Assembly (NCBI GenBank): GCA_046160545.1
Contig: JBJXGS010000322.1
Span: 24,188 to 88,187 of the forward strand
DNA: 64,000 nucleotides
Direction: 5' to 3'
DNA from: JAEUOS01 sp046160545
Lineage (GTDB): Bacteria > Pseudomonadota > Gammaproteobacteria > Burkholderiales > JAEUOS01
The translations under genes were made by a program, and so were the position numbers. Positions 17,205 to 25,650 of the stretch are shown piece by piece. The first letter of the stretch is position 1, and every line of letters starts with the position of its first letter. The notes beneath the pieces were generated by a model. That model was not told where the DNA came from and did not search any database. It saw only the letters and a program-made list of their open reading frames with translations.

Positions 17205-17944
17205 ATCGTCCGATCCGCCTGGGAGTCAATATCGACCATGTCGCGACGCTGCGCCAGGTGCGCGGTACGCCGTTTCCGGATCCGGTGCGCGCGGCGCTGG
17301 AGGCCGAGTCGGCCGGCGCCGACTTGATAACCCTGCACTTGCGCGAAGATCGCCGGCACATCCAGGATCGCGATGTATTTGAGCTGCGCCCACTGCTCAA
17401 GACGCGCATGAACCTTGAGGCAGCGCTGACGCGCGAGATGTTGCAGATTGCGATCAAGGTTCGACCGCACGATGTCTGCCTGGTGCCGGAGCGGCGCATG
17501 GAATTGACCACCGAAGGCGGCCTCGATGTGGTCGGCCAGTTCGATCGGGTGCGGGATGCGGTCCGACTACTCGGCGAGGCTGGCATCCGCGTTTCTCTTT
17601 TCATCAGCCACGACCCGCGGCAGATCGAGGCTGCGCGTGCAGCAGGGGCCCCGGTCATCGAGATCCACACCGGTCACTACGCCGACCTCCCAGGTGCGGA
17701 AGTCGAAGCCGAATTCGCGCGCATCACATCCGGCGTCGCGTTGGGTGTGCGACTGGGCCTGACCGTCAACGCGGGGCACGGGCTCAACTACGGCAATACG
17801 GCGCGCATTGCGGCGATCCCCGGCATCGAAGAACTGAACATCGGTCACGCGATCGTCGCCGAGTCCGTGTTTCGTGGCTGGCATGCAGCGGTTGCGGACA
17901 TGAAGGCGCTGATGGTGGCAGCGCGCGCCAACGCGACGCCGTGA
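17201..17944 (+). CDS. pdxJ: Pyridoxine 5'-phosphate synthase
   Basis: The product is 247 aa. PdxJ joins deoxyxylulose 5-phosphate with 3-amino-2-oxopropyl phosphate in vitamin B6 synthesis. The N-terminus LGVNIDHVATLRQVRGT and ITLHLREDRRHIQD are diagnostic, with a later AGHGLNYGN segment. The length is standard. It sits in the classic recO-pdxJ-acpS order with 4-bp overlaps on both sides. Confidence 0.97.
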   Translation: MNRPIRLGVNIDHVATLRQVRGTPFPDPVRAALEAESAGADLITLHLREDRRHIQDRDVFELRPLLKTRMNLEAALTREMLQIAIKVRPHDVCLVPERRMELTTEGGLDVVGQFDRVRDAVRLLGEAGIRVSLFISHDPRQIEAARAAGAPVIEIHTGHYADLPGAEVEAEFARITSGVALGVRLGLTVNAGHGLNYGNTARIAAIPGIEELNIGHAIVAESVFRGWHAAVADMKALMVAARANATP

Positions 17945-18324
17945 TCGTCGGGCTTGGCTCCGACCTGGTCGAAATTGCCCGGGTGCGGCGCATCCTGACG
18001 CGGCATGGCGGTTTTGCTAGGCGGGTTCTCGCAGATGCGGAAATCGCGGTTTACGCCAATCTGCGCGACGGCGCAGCCTATGTCGCCAAGCGCTTTGCCG
18101 CCAAGGAAGCCTTCTACAAGGCGTTTGGCGAGCCGCCGGGACGCGCCAATACCTGGCACCAGCTGGCGGTGCTGAACGATGCGGCTGGACGCCCGCGCCT
18201 AGAATTTGGAGCTGGGTTGGCCAGGCTCCTCGCGGACCGCGGGATAGATCGCTGGCATGTGACACTCTCCGACGAACGCCAGTACGCTCTGGCCTGCGTC
18301 ATACTTGAAAGCACCCATCCATGA
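17941..18324 (+). CDS. acpS: Holo-ACP synthase
   Basis: The product is 127 aa, starting with GTG that overlaps the pdxJ stop. AcpS transfers 4'-phosphopantetheine from CoA to Ser37 of ACP. IVGLGSDLVEIARV contains the metal-binding Asp8, and RFAAKEAFYKAFG contains the second metal ligand glutamate. The length is typical of trimeric AcpS enzymes. Confidence 0.97.
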   Translation: MIVGLGSDLVEIARVRRILTRHGGFARRVLADAEIAVYANLRDGAAYVAKRFAAKEAFYKAFGEPPGRANTWHQLAVLNDAAGRPRLEFGAGLARLLADRGIDRWHVTLSDERQYALACVILESTHP

Positions 18325-19358
18325 GCACAATCATCGAACCCGGTCGTGTCATTCTTGACGTCGAAGGCCTCGCCCTGACCGAAGCCGATCGGGTGCGACT
18401 GCTGCACCCGCAGACCGGTGGAGTGATTCTTTTCGCCCGTAATTTCACCTCGGTGGCCCAGCTCACCGAACTGACCTCGGCGATTCATGCGCTACGCTCC
18501 GGTCTGATCATCGCCGTCGATCATGAGGGTGGTCGGGTGCAGCGCTTTCGCGACGGTTTCACCACACTGCCGCCCATGCGTGCCTTGGGCCAACTGTGGG
18601 ATCGCGACGAGGACGCAGCTCTCAAGGCCGCCCGTGAATGCGGCTACGTGCTGGCGGCCGAACTTGCCGCTTGCGGAGTAAACCTAAGCTTCACTCCAGT
18701 GCTGGACCTGGATTTCGGACCTAGCGGAGTCATCGGTGATCGTGCGTTTCACCGCCAGGCCGCGGTCGTCGCCGCTCTCGCGGCAGCCTTGCAGCGCGGA
18801 ATGGGCGAAGGCGGACTCGCGACCTGCGGCAAGCACTTCCCCGGCCACGGCTACGTGCGTGCCGACTCGCACCATGAAGTGCCTGTCGACGAACGCCCGT
18901 TCAATGCGATTGCCGCTGAAGACCTTCTACCCTACAGGCAACTGATTCCCGCAGGGCTGGGAGCCGTGATGCCGGCGCATGTGATTTATCCGCGCGTTGA
19001 TCCGGCGCCGGCCGGCTTTTCAAGCCATTGGCTCACCACGGTTCTGCGGGGCGAGTATCGCTTCGCGGGAGTGATATTCAGCGATGACCTGTCGATGGAA
19101 GGCGCGAGCGTCGCGGGAGGCTACGATGCCCGCGCGCTTGCTGCTCTGGACGCTGGTTGCGACATGGTGCTGGTGTGCAACGACCCTGCAAATGCACAGA
19201 TAGTGCTCGACGCCTTGGCGCACTCAGGGAGGGGGCCGGTGCCCGCAAGTCGACTGCTCGCCCTGCGCCGCCAGGCCCCTGCAGGCTCGCGCGATGAACT
19301 GGCGGCGCTGCCTCGCTACCGTGCGGCTACCGCCGCGCTCACAGCCGCGCTCGTGTAG
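18321..19358 (+). CDS. nagZ: Beta-N-acetylhexosaminidase NagZ
   Basis: The product is 345 aa, a family 3 glycosidase of the cytosol that removes GlcNAc from anhydromuropeptides in cell-wall recycling. The KHFPGHGYVRADSHHE motif carries the flexible-loop catalytic His/Asp pair and ISDDLSMEGA carries the nucleophile aspartate. The length matches. The ATG overlaps acpS by 4 bp. It ends the co-directional core block. Confidence 0.95.
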   Translation: MSTIIEPGRVILDVEGLALTEADRVRLLHPQTGGVILFARNFTSVAQLTELTSAIHALRSGLIIAVDHEGGRVQRFRDGFTTLPPMRALGQLWDRDEDAALKAARECGYVLAAELAACGVNLSFTPVLDLDFGPSGVIGDRAFHRQAAVVAALAAALQRGMGEGGLATCGKHFPGHGYVRADSHHEVPVDERPFNAIAAEDLLPYRQLIPAGLGAVMPAHVIYPRVDPAPAGFSSHWLTTVLRGEYRFAGVIFSDDLSMEGASVAGGYDARALAALDAGCDMVLVCNDPANAQIVLDALAHSGRGPVPASRLLALRRQAPAGSRDELAALPRYRAATAALTAALV

Positions 19359-19369
19359 GCCTCGCCAAG

Positions 19370-19648
19370 TCAGAGATCAAGCACCAGGAGCGGCGTCCTG
19401 GAACGCGAGCAGCACACCGCGATGCGATCGTTGGCGGCGTGCTCGGCATCGGTCATGTAGGAATCGCGGTGCTCGGGGATGCCTTCCACTACGCCGGTCA
19501 GGCAGGTACCGCACACCCCCTGCTCGCATGACGACGGCACGGCGATGCCGTGCCACGCCAACGCATCAAGCAGGGTGTCGTTCGCGGAAACATCGATCAG
19601 TGCCCCGCTGCTGGCAATCCGTACCTGAAATGCGCTGTCGCCGCTCAT
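19370..19648 (-). CDS. Stand-alone 2Fe-2S ferredoxin, VanB C-terminal type
   Basis: The product is 92 aa. It corresponds to the C-terminal plant-type ferredoxin domain of phthalate-dioxygenase-reductase-family proteins such as VanB. Cluster ligands are Cys41, Cys46 and Cys49 (SCEQGVCGTC) and Cys79; GIPEHRDSYMTDAE and the terminal LLVLDL are characteristic of that domain. The FMN- and NAD-binding domains that normally precede it are absent, and no remnant fits in the 16 bp before it. It directly follows the Rieske oxygenase gene and presumably delivers electrons to it, with a reductase encoded elsewhere. Confidence 0.88.
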   Translation of the reverse strand: MSGDSAFQVRIASSGALIDVSANDTLLDALAWHGIAVPSSCEQGVCGTCLTGVVEGIPEHRDSYMTDAEHAANDRIAVCCSRSRTPLLVLDL

Positions 19649-19664
19649 GCGGGCCTGGTTGGCT

Positions 19665-20720
19665 TCAGGCCGCGGTCAGTTCGCCGGACGTGCGCCGGCT
19701 TTCGGCCTCGAGCAAGCGCTCAACTGTGCGTCGCATGTGTATGCGTGCCGAGTCGGACACGATGTCGACCAGGCCGTCGTAGCCTGTCTCGGCCAGGCGC
19801 GCCTGTTGGGCCTCGACGATGAGCTTGTCTTCCTGAAAGGCCGTATCGATCTCTGTATAGAGTTGCTCGGTGGCCTGCGGGTCGTCCTGGCGATATCCGT
19901 TGGCAGTTGACCAGAAGTAATGGCATGTGTCCTCGGTCGCCGGTGTCAGACCATGGAACAGGCGCAACTGGAAACCGCCCTCCTGCTCGCGATTGACCTG
20001 CGCTCCGCGGCCGACCGCCAGCGCCCCGCTCCATTGGATGATGCTGCCGGGAGCGAAATACTCGAACTCCTGCCAGCGATCCACCTTGCCGGTAAAGCCC
20101 GCAGCCTTGACATAGGTCGGCGGAGGAGTGGAATCCAGCATCCAGCGGATGTAGTGCAGTCCGCTTTCCGTCGGTGTGACCTGCATCTTCGCATCGACAT
20201 GCACCTTGGGATTGCCGCCGATGGTGTTGCGATGCACGTAACCCAGATGAGTCAAATCCATGAGGTTATCGACCATGAGCATGTAGTTGCCCCTGATGTC
20301 GTAGTGCGCGTGCTTGTGTGGCCACTTCTTGTAGTCGTTGTGCCACGGATAGTCGATGATCTTGCTCTTGTCGGCCGCTTCGGCGTCACCCATCCAGACC
20401 CAGATGAACTCATCCTTCTCCACCACCGGAAAACTCCTGACGCGGGCCTTGGCGGGTATCCGCTCCTGGCGCGGGATCTCGACACAACGCCCGTCGACGT
20501 CGAAGACCAGTCCGTGATATCCGCACTGCAGGCCGTTCTCGACCACCTCGCCAAAGCGAAGCGGCGTGCCGCGATGGCAGCACCGGTCCTCCAGAATGCC
20601 CACGCGACCCGCGGTGTCGCGGTAAATCACGACGGCTTCGTTGCAAATCATTCGCGCCAGTGGTTTGGAGCTGATCTCGTTTGCCCAGGCTGCGATGTAC
20701 CAAGCGTTGCGAATGAACAT
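19665..20720 (-). CDS. Rieske 2Fe-2S aromatic oxygenase, VanA-like
   Basis: The product is 351 aa. The Rieske centre ligands are Cys47-x-His49 and Cys66-x2-His69 (CGYHG). The mononuclear iron site includes the bridging Asp153 and His156/His161 in NLMDLTHLGYVH. Length and the FIRNAWYIAAWANEI start match the vanillate O-demethylase (VanA) branch, which oxidatively demethylates methoxy-aromatic acids, but the true substrate is unknown. It is divergent from an ABC importer whose binding protein resembles those for aromatic acids, supporting a role in aromatic acid catabolism. Confidence 0.9.
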   Translation of the reverse strand: MFIRNAWYIAAWANEISSKPLARMICNEAVVIYRDTAGRVGILEDRCCHRGTPLRFGEVVENGLQCGYHGLVFDVDGRCVEIPRQERIPAKARVRSFPVVEKDEFIWVWMGDAEAADKSKIIDYPWHNDYKKWPHKHAHYDIRGNYMLMVDNLMDLTHLGYVHRNTIGGNPKVHVDAKMQVTPTESGLHYIRWMLDSTPPPTYVKAAGFTGKVDRWQEFEYFAPGSIIQWSGALAVGRGAQVNREQEGGFQLRLFHGLTPATEDTCHYFWSTANGYRQDDPQATEQLYTEIDTAFQEDKLIVEAQQARLAETGYDGLVDIVSDSARIHMRRTVERLLEAESRRTSGELTAA

Positions 20721-20805
20721 GTCGTCTCCCCGGATGTCTCAAAACGCCCATTTTCGACCACGACCCGGCTTCGGGTCAACCCGTATCCCGACTCACTTGG
20801 GCGTC

Positions 20806-20818
20806 TTGTATGATACGA
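20806..20818. promoter_or_regulatory. Imperfect palindrome, GntR/FadR-type operator candidate
   Basis: TTGTATGATACGA is a 13-bp palindrome with one mismatch. It fits the TnGT...ACnA pattern of FadR-subfamily GntR regulators, and contains a -10-like TATGAT. It lies between the divergent Rieske oxygenase and ABC importer genes, 30 bp before the latter. No GntR gene is in the window, so the regulator would be encoded elsewhere. Confidence 0.35.
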
Positions 20819-20847
20819 CGATCATTTCACAAACGGGAGAGGCGACA

Positions 20848-22023
20848 ATGAAACTCAGAACTTCGCTCAAAGTGGCATGCTCGGCCATTCTGCTTGCGGC
20901 AGCCGGCAGCGTGCTCGCCCAGGCGCCCATCAAAATCGGCTTCATGGCCGAACTGTCGGGTCCGCAGGGCGCCATCGGCCAGGCTCAATTCGAAGGTTTC
21001 ATGATGGTGGTCGAGGCCAACGGTGGGCGACTGGGTGGTGTCCCCGTCGAGATCCTGCGCGAGGACAGCCAGCTCAAGCCCGAGGTCGCGGTGCAGATCG
21101 TCGACAAGCTCATCGAGCGGGACCGTGTACCCATCATCACCGGTGTGACCTTCTCCAACGTCATGATGGCCGTGCACAAGAAGATCGTCGACAAGGAGGT
21201 CTTCCTGATCGGCTCGAACGCAGGTCCGTCGCCGATTGCGGCCGCCGCGTGTTCGCCGTTCTTCTTCTCGACCTCGTGGCAGAATGACCAGCAGGCCGAG
21301 GTGGTGGGCAAGTACGCGACCGACAAGGGTTACAAGCGCATCGTCGCGATGGCACCCAATTACCAGGCGGGCAAGGACTTCGTCGCAGGGTTCAAGCGCT
21401 ACTACAAGACGCCGCTCGCCAACGAGATCTACACGCCTTTGACTCAGCAGGATTACTCCGCCGAACTCACGCAGGTGCAGGCGTCCAATCCCGATGCCGT
21501 CTTCGTTTTCTATCCGGGCGGCCTGGGCGTGAACTTCGTCAAGCAGTACAACCAGGCAGGTCTCAAGGCCAAGTTCCCGCTCATGAACACCTCCACGGTG
21601 GACGGCATTACCCTGCCGGCGCAGGGCGATGCTGCGCTCGGTGTAGTGACCGGAACGTTCTGGGGGCCGGACTTCAACAATCCGGCCAACCGCAAATTCG
21701 TCGCGGACTTCGAAGCCAAACACAAGCGCATTCCCTCGCAGTACGCGGCGCAGGGCTACGACTCTGCGCAGTTGCTTGATTCGGCGATTGCCAAGGTCAA
21801 AGGCAACGTCGCTGACAAGCGCGCTTTCCAGACGGCCCTGAAAGCAGCGGACTTCCGTTCGGTGCGCGGGGAATTCAAATTCAACACCAACAACTTCCCG
21901 ATCCAGGATTTGCACATGTTCGAAGCGATCAAGGATGGCCAGGGACGCTACACCCTGAAAACCATCGCGACGCCGCTGAAAGCCGATCGTGACGCATATG
22001 CCGAAAAGTGCGCGATGAAGTAG
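20848..22023 (+). CDS. ABC transporter substrate-binding protein (LivK-like)
   Basis: The product is 391 aa, periplasmic. A signal peptide (MKLRTSLKVACSAILLAAAG...VLA) cleaves near residue 25. The rest is a type I periplasmic binding fold of the Leu/Ile/Val-binding family: PIKIGFMAELSGPQGAIGQ at the start and repeated IGSNAGPSP and YAAQGYDSAQLLDSAI segments. The ATG at 20848 follows GGGAGAGG. The neighbouring oxygenase suggests an aromatic or methoxy-aromatic acid ligand rather than an amino acid; this is inference. A terminator separates it from the permease genes. Confidence 0.9.
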   Translation: MKLRTSLKVACSAILLAAAGSVLAQAPIKIGFMAELSGPQGAIGQAQFEGFMMVVEANGGRLGGVPVEILREDSQLKPEVAVQIVDKLIERDRVPIITGVTFSNVMMAVHKKIVDKEVFLIGSNAGPSPIAAAACSPFFFSTSWQNDQQAEVVGKYATDKGYKRIVAMAPNYQAGKDFVAGFKRYYKTPLANEIYTPLTQQDYSAELTQVQASNPDAVFVFYPGGLGVNFVKQYNQAGLKAKFPLMNTSTVDGITLPAQGDAALGVVTGTFWGPDFNNPANRKFVADFEAKHKRIPSQYAAQGYDSAQLLDSAIAKVKGNVADKRAFQTALKAADFRSVRGEFKFNTNNFPIQDLHMFEAIKDGQGRYTLKTIATPLKADRDAYAEKCAMK

Positions 22024-22043
22024 TCGAACAGGCTGCCGACCGA

Positions 22044-22074
22044 CAAAGGGGCGCGTGAGCGCCCCTTTGCTTTT
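22044..22074 (+). terminator. Rho-independent terminator after the binding-protein gene
   Basis: An 11-bp perfect stem (CAAAGGGGCGC at 22044-22054 with GCGCCCCTTTG at 22059-22069), a GTGA loop and a CTTTT tail. It lies within the importer operon, so it would raise binding-protein mRNA relative to the permease and ATPase mRNA. Confidence 0.85.
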
Positions 22075-22100
22075 GACCCCAGGCAAGCCGCCACTATCTT
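22073..22100 (+). promoter_or_regulatory. Candidate sigma-70 promoter for livHMGF
   Basis: TTGACC at 22073-22078 overlaps the terminator tail, and TATCTT at 22095-22100 follows at 16 bp. It would start transcription about 55 nt before the permease gene and make the permease/ATPase genes independent of read-through. Confidence 0.4.
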
Positions 22101-22163
22101 TCGTCTGAGTATGCTAATTTCGCGCCTTTCGCGAGCCGACAGCGCGCGAGCCACACAGCGACA

Positions 22164-23084
22164 ATGACCTGGGGCTTATTCTTCACGCAGGTGCTCAACG
22201 GGGTGCAACTCGGCATCCTGCTGTTCCTGCTCGCTGCCGGATTGACGCTGGTGTTCGGCATCATGAATTTCGTCAACCTGGCGCACGGTTCGCTCTACAT
22301 GATGGGCGCCTATTTTGCGGCTGCCGCGTTCGCAGCCACGGGCTCGTTCACCATTGCTGCGCTGGTGGCGATTCCGGCGACCATGTTGTTGGGGCTGATC
22401 GTCGAGCGCGTCGCGCTGATGCGCCTTTACGCACGCGACCATCTCGACCAGGTCCTCTCGACGTTTGGACTGATTCTTTTTTTCAACGAAGTGGTGCGCT
22501 ACTTCTGGGGGCCATCGTCGATCTACATGAATGCGCCTGCCGCCCTGTCCGGCCAGGTGAACCTGTTCGGACTTGCGTATCCGTCGTACCGCTTCGCCAT
22601 CATCGCTTGCGGACTGGCAGTAGCCGGTGGCTTGTACCTGCTCATCAATCGCACCCGCCTGGGCATGCTGATTCGCGCCGGAGCTTCCAATGCCGACATG
22701 GTCTCGGCCCTGGGCGTGGACATCCGCTTCCTCAATTCAATGGTCTTTGCAATGGGCGCGGGGCTGGCTGCGCTGGCAGGCCTCATGTCCGGGCCGATAC
22801 TTTCGGTGCAGCCCGGCATGGGTGAGCCGGTCCTGATCCTGACCCTGGTCGTCATCGTCACTGGTGGCATCGGTTCCATACGCGGCGCGTTTTACGGAGC
22901 CCTGATCGTCGGACTGGTCGATACGGTCGGCAGGGCGTTCCTGCCGGCATTCCTGCAGATGGTAATCGAGCGCTCTCTCGCGCAAGCCGCCGGTCCGGCG
23001 ATCGCCTCGATGCTGATCTATCTCCTGATGGCGGTCGTGCTGGCGGTACGTCCCCAGGGACTCTTTCCGGTGCGTCATGGCTGA
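22164..23084 (+). CDS. Branched-chain/aromatic acid ABC permease LivH-like
   Basis: The product is 306 aa, an integral inner-membrane protein with eight or more hydrophobic segments. The LivH-family signature GLTLVFGIMNFVNLAHGSLYMMGAY-like region starts near residue 25 and VVIVTGGIGSIRGAFYGAL lies near the C-terminus. It forms the channel with the following permease. It overlaps the livM-like gene by 8 bp. Confidence 0.93.
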   Translation: MTWGLFFTQVLNGVQLGILLFLLAAGLTLVFGIMNFVNLAHGSLYMMGAYFAAAAFAATGSFTIAALVAIPATMLLGLIVERVALMRLYARDHLDQVLSTFGLILFFNEVVRYFWGPSSIYMNAPAALSGQVNLFGLAYPSYRFAIIACGLAVAGGLYLLINRTRLGMLIRAGASNADMVSALGVDIRFLNSMVFAMGAGLAALAGLMSGPILSVQPGMGEPVLILTLVVIVTGGIGSIRGAFYGALIVGLVDTVGRAFLPAFLQMVIERSLAQAAGPAIASMLIYLLMAVVLAVRPQGLFPVRHG

Positions 23085-24054
23085 TTGGCGCTCGCGCAGC
23101 GTATGGATTCCGGCGCTGGTTATCGCCGGCCTGGCCCTGTTGCCGCTGGCGGCTTCGCTGGCCGGCCAGAGCTTCTACGTTACGCTGGGAACGCGCATCC
23201 TCATCTACGCGCTCGCCGCGTTGGCGCTCAACTTCATTCTGGGTTTCGGCGGGCTGGTCAGCTTCGGTCACGCCCTGTACATCGGCCTCGGCGCTTATGC
23301 GGTCGGCATCCTGTCCTTCCACGGCGTGACCAATGGCTGGGTGCACCTGGCCGTTGCCCTGCTGCTGGGCGGTCTGTTCGCTGCGGCAATCGGTGCCATC
23401 GTGGTGCGCACCAGCGGCATGACCTTCATCATGATCACCCTGGCATTTGCTCAAATGGGGTACTTCCTGGCGATCAGCCTCAAGCATTACGGGGGCGACG
23501 ACGGACTGACCATCGACGCGCGCAGCCAGATGGGCATCATCGATCTCTCGAGCAACACGGTCCTCTATTACGCGGTGCTCGCCTGCCTGATCGGCGCACT
23601 ATGGATGTTCAACCGCATGCTCGGATCACGCTTTGGGTATGTGTTGCGCGGCACCAAGTCCAACGAGAGGCGCATGCTCGCGCTTGGATTCCCCACGTTT
23701 CGCTACAAACTGTCGGCGTACGTGATCTCGGCGCTTGTCTGCACGCTGGCCGGGTTCTTTCTCGCGAATTTCACAAAGTTTGCTTCGCCGTCGTACATGC
23801 AGTGGAACGTGTCCGGAGAGTTGATCGTCATCATTGTCCTGGGCGGCATGACGACCCTGTTCGGGCCGATCATCGGTGCAATCGTGTTCCTGCTTCTTGA
23901 AGAGTACCTGCAGGGCTTCAAGCCGGGCCTGCTGCCGCCGATCGAAAAAGTGATCAGCACGCACTGGCAGGCCGTGGTGGGCATATTCATCGTGGTCGTA
24001 GTCCTCTATGCCAAACGAGGCATCTACGGTTTCCTTACAGGAACGCGCAAGTGA
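23077..24054 (+). CDS. Branched-chain/aromatic acid ABC permease LivM-like
   Basis: The product is 325 aa with multiple membrane segments. LNFILGFGGLVSFGHALYIG (residues 49-68) is the LivM-family signature, and VLGGMTTLFGPIIGAIVF is the conserved coupling-loop region near the ATPase contact. It pairs with the LivH-like permease. Its stop overlaps the GTG start of the first ATPase gene. Confidence 0.93.
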   Translation: MADWRSRSVWIPALVIAGLALLPLAASLAGQSFYVTLGTRILIYALAALALNFILGFGGLVSFGHALYIGLGAYAVGILSFHGVTNGWVHLAVALLLGGLFAAAIGAIVVRTSGMTFIMITLAFAQMGYFLAISLKHYGGDDGLTIDARSQMGIIDLSSNTVLYYAVLACLIGALWMFNRMLGSRFGYVLRGTKSNERRMLALGFPTFRYKLSAYVISALVCTLAGFFLANFTKFASPSYMQWNVSGELIVIIVLGGMTTLFGPIIGAIVFLLLEEYLQGFKPGLLPPIEKVISTHWQAVVGIFIVVVVLYAKRGIYGFLTGTRK

Positions 24055-24806
24055 GTAGCGCCCTTCTTGAGGTACGCGACCTCACAAAGCGCTTCGGCGG
24101 GTTGATGGCGACCGATCACGTCGCCTTCACCGTGATGCCGGGCGAAGTGCACGCCATCATCGGGCCCAACGGGGCAGGCAAGACAACCCTGATTTCGCAA
24201 CTGGCCGGCGAATTGCGTCCGGATGAAGGCGAGATCCGGTTCGAAGGCCGCGACATCTCGCGGGAATCGGTGCCGGCCCGATCGCTTCTGGGGCTCGGCC
24301 GCTCCTACCAGATCAGCCAGATTTTTCGCGATTTTTCCGCACTGGAAAACGTCATGCTGGCGGTGCAGGCGCATGCTGGCCACAGCTTTTCCTTCATGCG
24401 CCAGGCCATGACAGACCAGCGCTTGGTGGCGCCTGCGCGCGCGGCGCTTGCCAAGGTCGGGCTGGCCGGGCGGGCCGGAACCATGGTCGCCGAGATGGCG
24501 CATGGCGAGCATCGCCAGCTCGAACTTGCGATGACGCTCGCCAGCGAACCACGCATGCTGTTGCTCGATGAGCCGATGGCCGGCATGAGTCAGAAGGAAT
24601 CCGAGGAGATGATCGCCCTGATCCGCGGACTCAAGGGGGCCTACGGCATCATTCTGGTCGAACACGACATGGACGCGGTCTTCGCGCTCGCCGATCGGAT
24701 ATCGGTACTGGTTTACGGCCGCATTATCATCACCGGCACGCCCGAAGAGATCCGCAGTAATCGCGAAGTCAAGGACGCGTATCTCGGTGAGGAGGAGGCG
24801 GCGTGA
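24051..24806 (+). CDS. ABC transporter ATPase LivG-like
   Basis: The product is 251 aa with a GTG start overlapping the livM-like stop. Walker A is GPNGAGKTT, Walker B is LLLDEPMAGM, and the H-loop is LVEHDMD. The ABC signature region reads MAHGEHRQLELAM in place of the usual LSxGQ, a form common in LivG proteins. C-terminal GTPEEIRSN...YLGEE is typical of the family. It energises uptake together with the LivF-like subunit. Confidence 0.93.
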   Translation: MSSALLEVRDLTKRFGGLMATDHVAFTVMPGEVHAIIGPNGAGKTTLISQLAGELRPDEGEIRFEGRDISRESVPARSLLGLGRSYQISQIFRDFSALENVMLAVQAHAGHSFSFMRQAMTDQRLVAPARAALAKVGLAGRAGTMVAEMAHGEHRQLELAMTLASEPRMLLLDEPMAGMSQKESEEMIALIRGLKGAYGIILVEHDMDAVFALADRISVLVYGRIIITGTPEEIRSNREVKDAYLGEEEAA

Positions 24807-24889
24807 AGCTTCTCGTCCGAATTCCGGAACCCGCCGCAGGTCGCTGCCAGTGCCGCACGCGGCCTGACGCAAAGAGGGCACTCGCATGA
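24803..24889 (+). other. 28-codon bridging ORF between livG-like and livF-like genes
   Basis: A GTG at 24803 overlaps the livG-like stop (GTGA) and the ORF's TGA overlaps the livF-like ATG (ATGA). The 28 codons encode an Arg/Ala-rich peptide (MKLLVRIPEP at the start) with a CQC motif and no recognised family. It may be a translational-coupling bridge rather than a functional peptide, or chance in GC-rich DNA. Confidence 0.2.
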
Positions 24890-25599
24890 CCGCGCCGATG
24901 TTGAAGGTGCGCGATGTCGAGACTTGCTACGGTACGAGCCAGGCCTTGTTCGGCATGAGCTTCGAGGTCTCGCAGGGCGAGTTCGTGACCCTGATCGGAC
25001 GCAATGGCATGGGCAAGACCACCACGGTCAAGAGCGTGATGGGCCTGCTTGCGCCACGCGGTGGCGCAATCGAATTCAACGGGCACTCGCTCGCGCGGCT
25101 GCCCGCCTATCGGGTCGCGCAGTTGGGCATAGGGCTGGTTCCCGAGGGCCGGCAGGTGTTTCCCAATCTGACAGTGCGCGAAAACCTGGTGGCGACTTCC
25201 AACAACCGCGCCGGCGCGCGTGATCCGTGGACGCTCGAGCGCGTCTACGCGCTTTTCCCCCGCCTCAAGGAACGGGAACGCAATCTCGGAGCAAACCTCT
25301 CGGGTGGTGAGCAGCAAATGCTGTCCATCGGACGCGCCCTCATGACCAACCCGCGCTTGCTCATTCTCGACGAAGCCACCGAGGGGCTGGCACCCTTGAT
25401 CCGACAGGAGATCTGGGCCTGCCTGGCTGGCCTGAAGCGGGCAGGGCAGACCGTGGTGGTGATCGACAAGAACATTGCCGCGCTGCTGCGACTGGCCGAT
25501 ACCCACTACCTGGTCGAGAAGGGCAAGGTAGTGTGGAACGGCACTTCCACAAGCCTTAAGGCACAGCCTGACTTGCTGCATCAGTACGTCGGCGTCTGA
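24886..25599 (+). CDS. ABC transporter ATPase LivF-like
   Basis: The product is 237 aa. Walker A is GRNGMGKTT, the signature is LSGGEQQ, Walker B is LLILDEATEGL, and VPEGRQVFPNLTVRENL is the LivF-specific stretch. The usual H-loop histidine position reads VVVIDKNIAAL, a substitution seen in many LivF subunits. It completes the five-gene importer. Confidence 0.93.
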   Translation: MTAPMLKVRDVETCYGTSQALFGMSFEVSQGEFVTLIGRNGMGKTTTVKSVMGLLAPRGGAIEFNGHSLARLPAYRVAQLGIGLVPEGRQVFPNLTVRENLVATSNNRAGARDPWTLERVYALFPRLKERERNLGANLSGGEQQMLSIGRALMTNPRLLILDEATEGLAPLIRQEIWACLAGLKRAGQTVVVIDKNIAALLRLADTHYLVEKGKVVWNGTSTSLKAQPDLLHQYVGV

Positions 25600-25650
25600 G
25601 GCTATGCGTGCCGCCAGGGCGTCAGCCGGGTCTGGCTACCTGCTTCCCCT

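Noticed and set aside
20762..20777. Hairpin GACCCG-GCTT-CGGGTC between Rieske and importer genes as terminator
   Set aside because: No T tract on either side and it lies between divergent starts, where a terminator is not expected.
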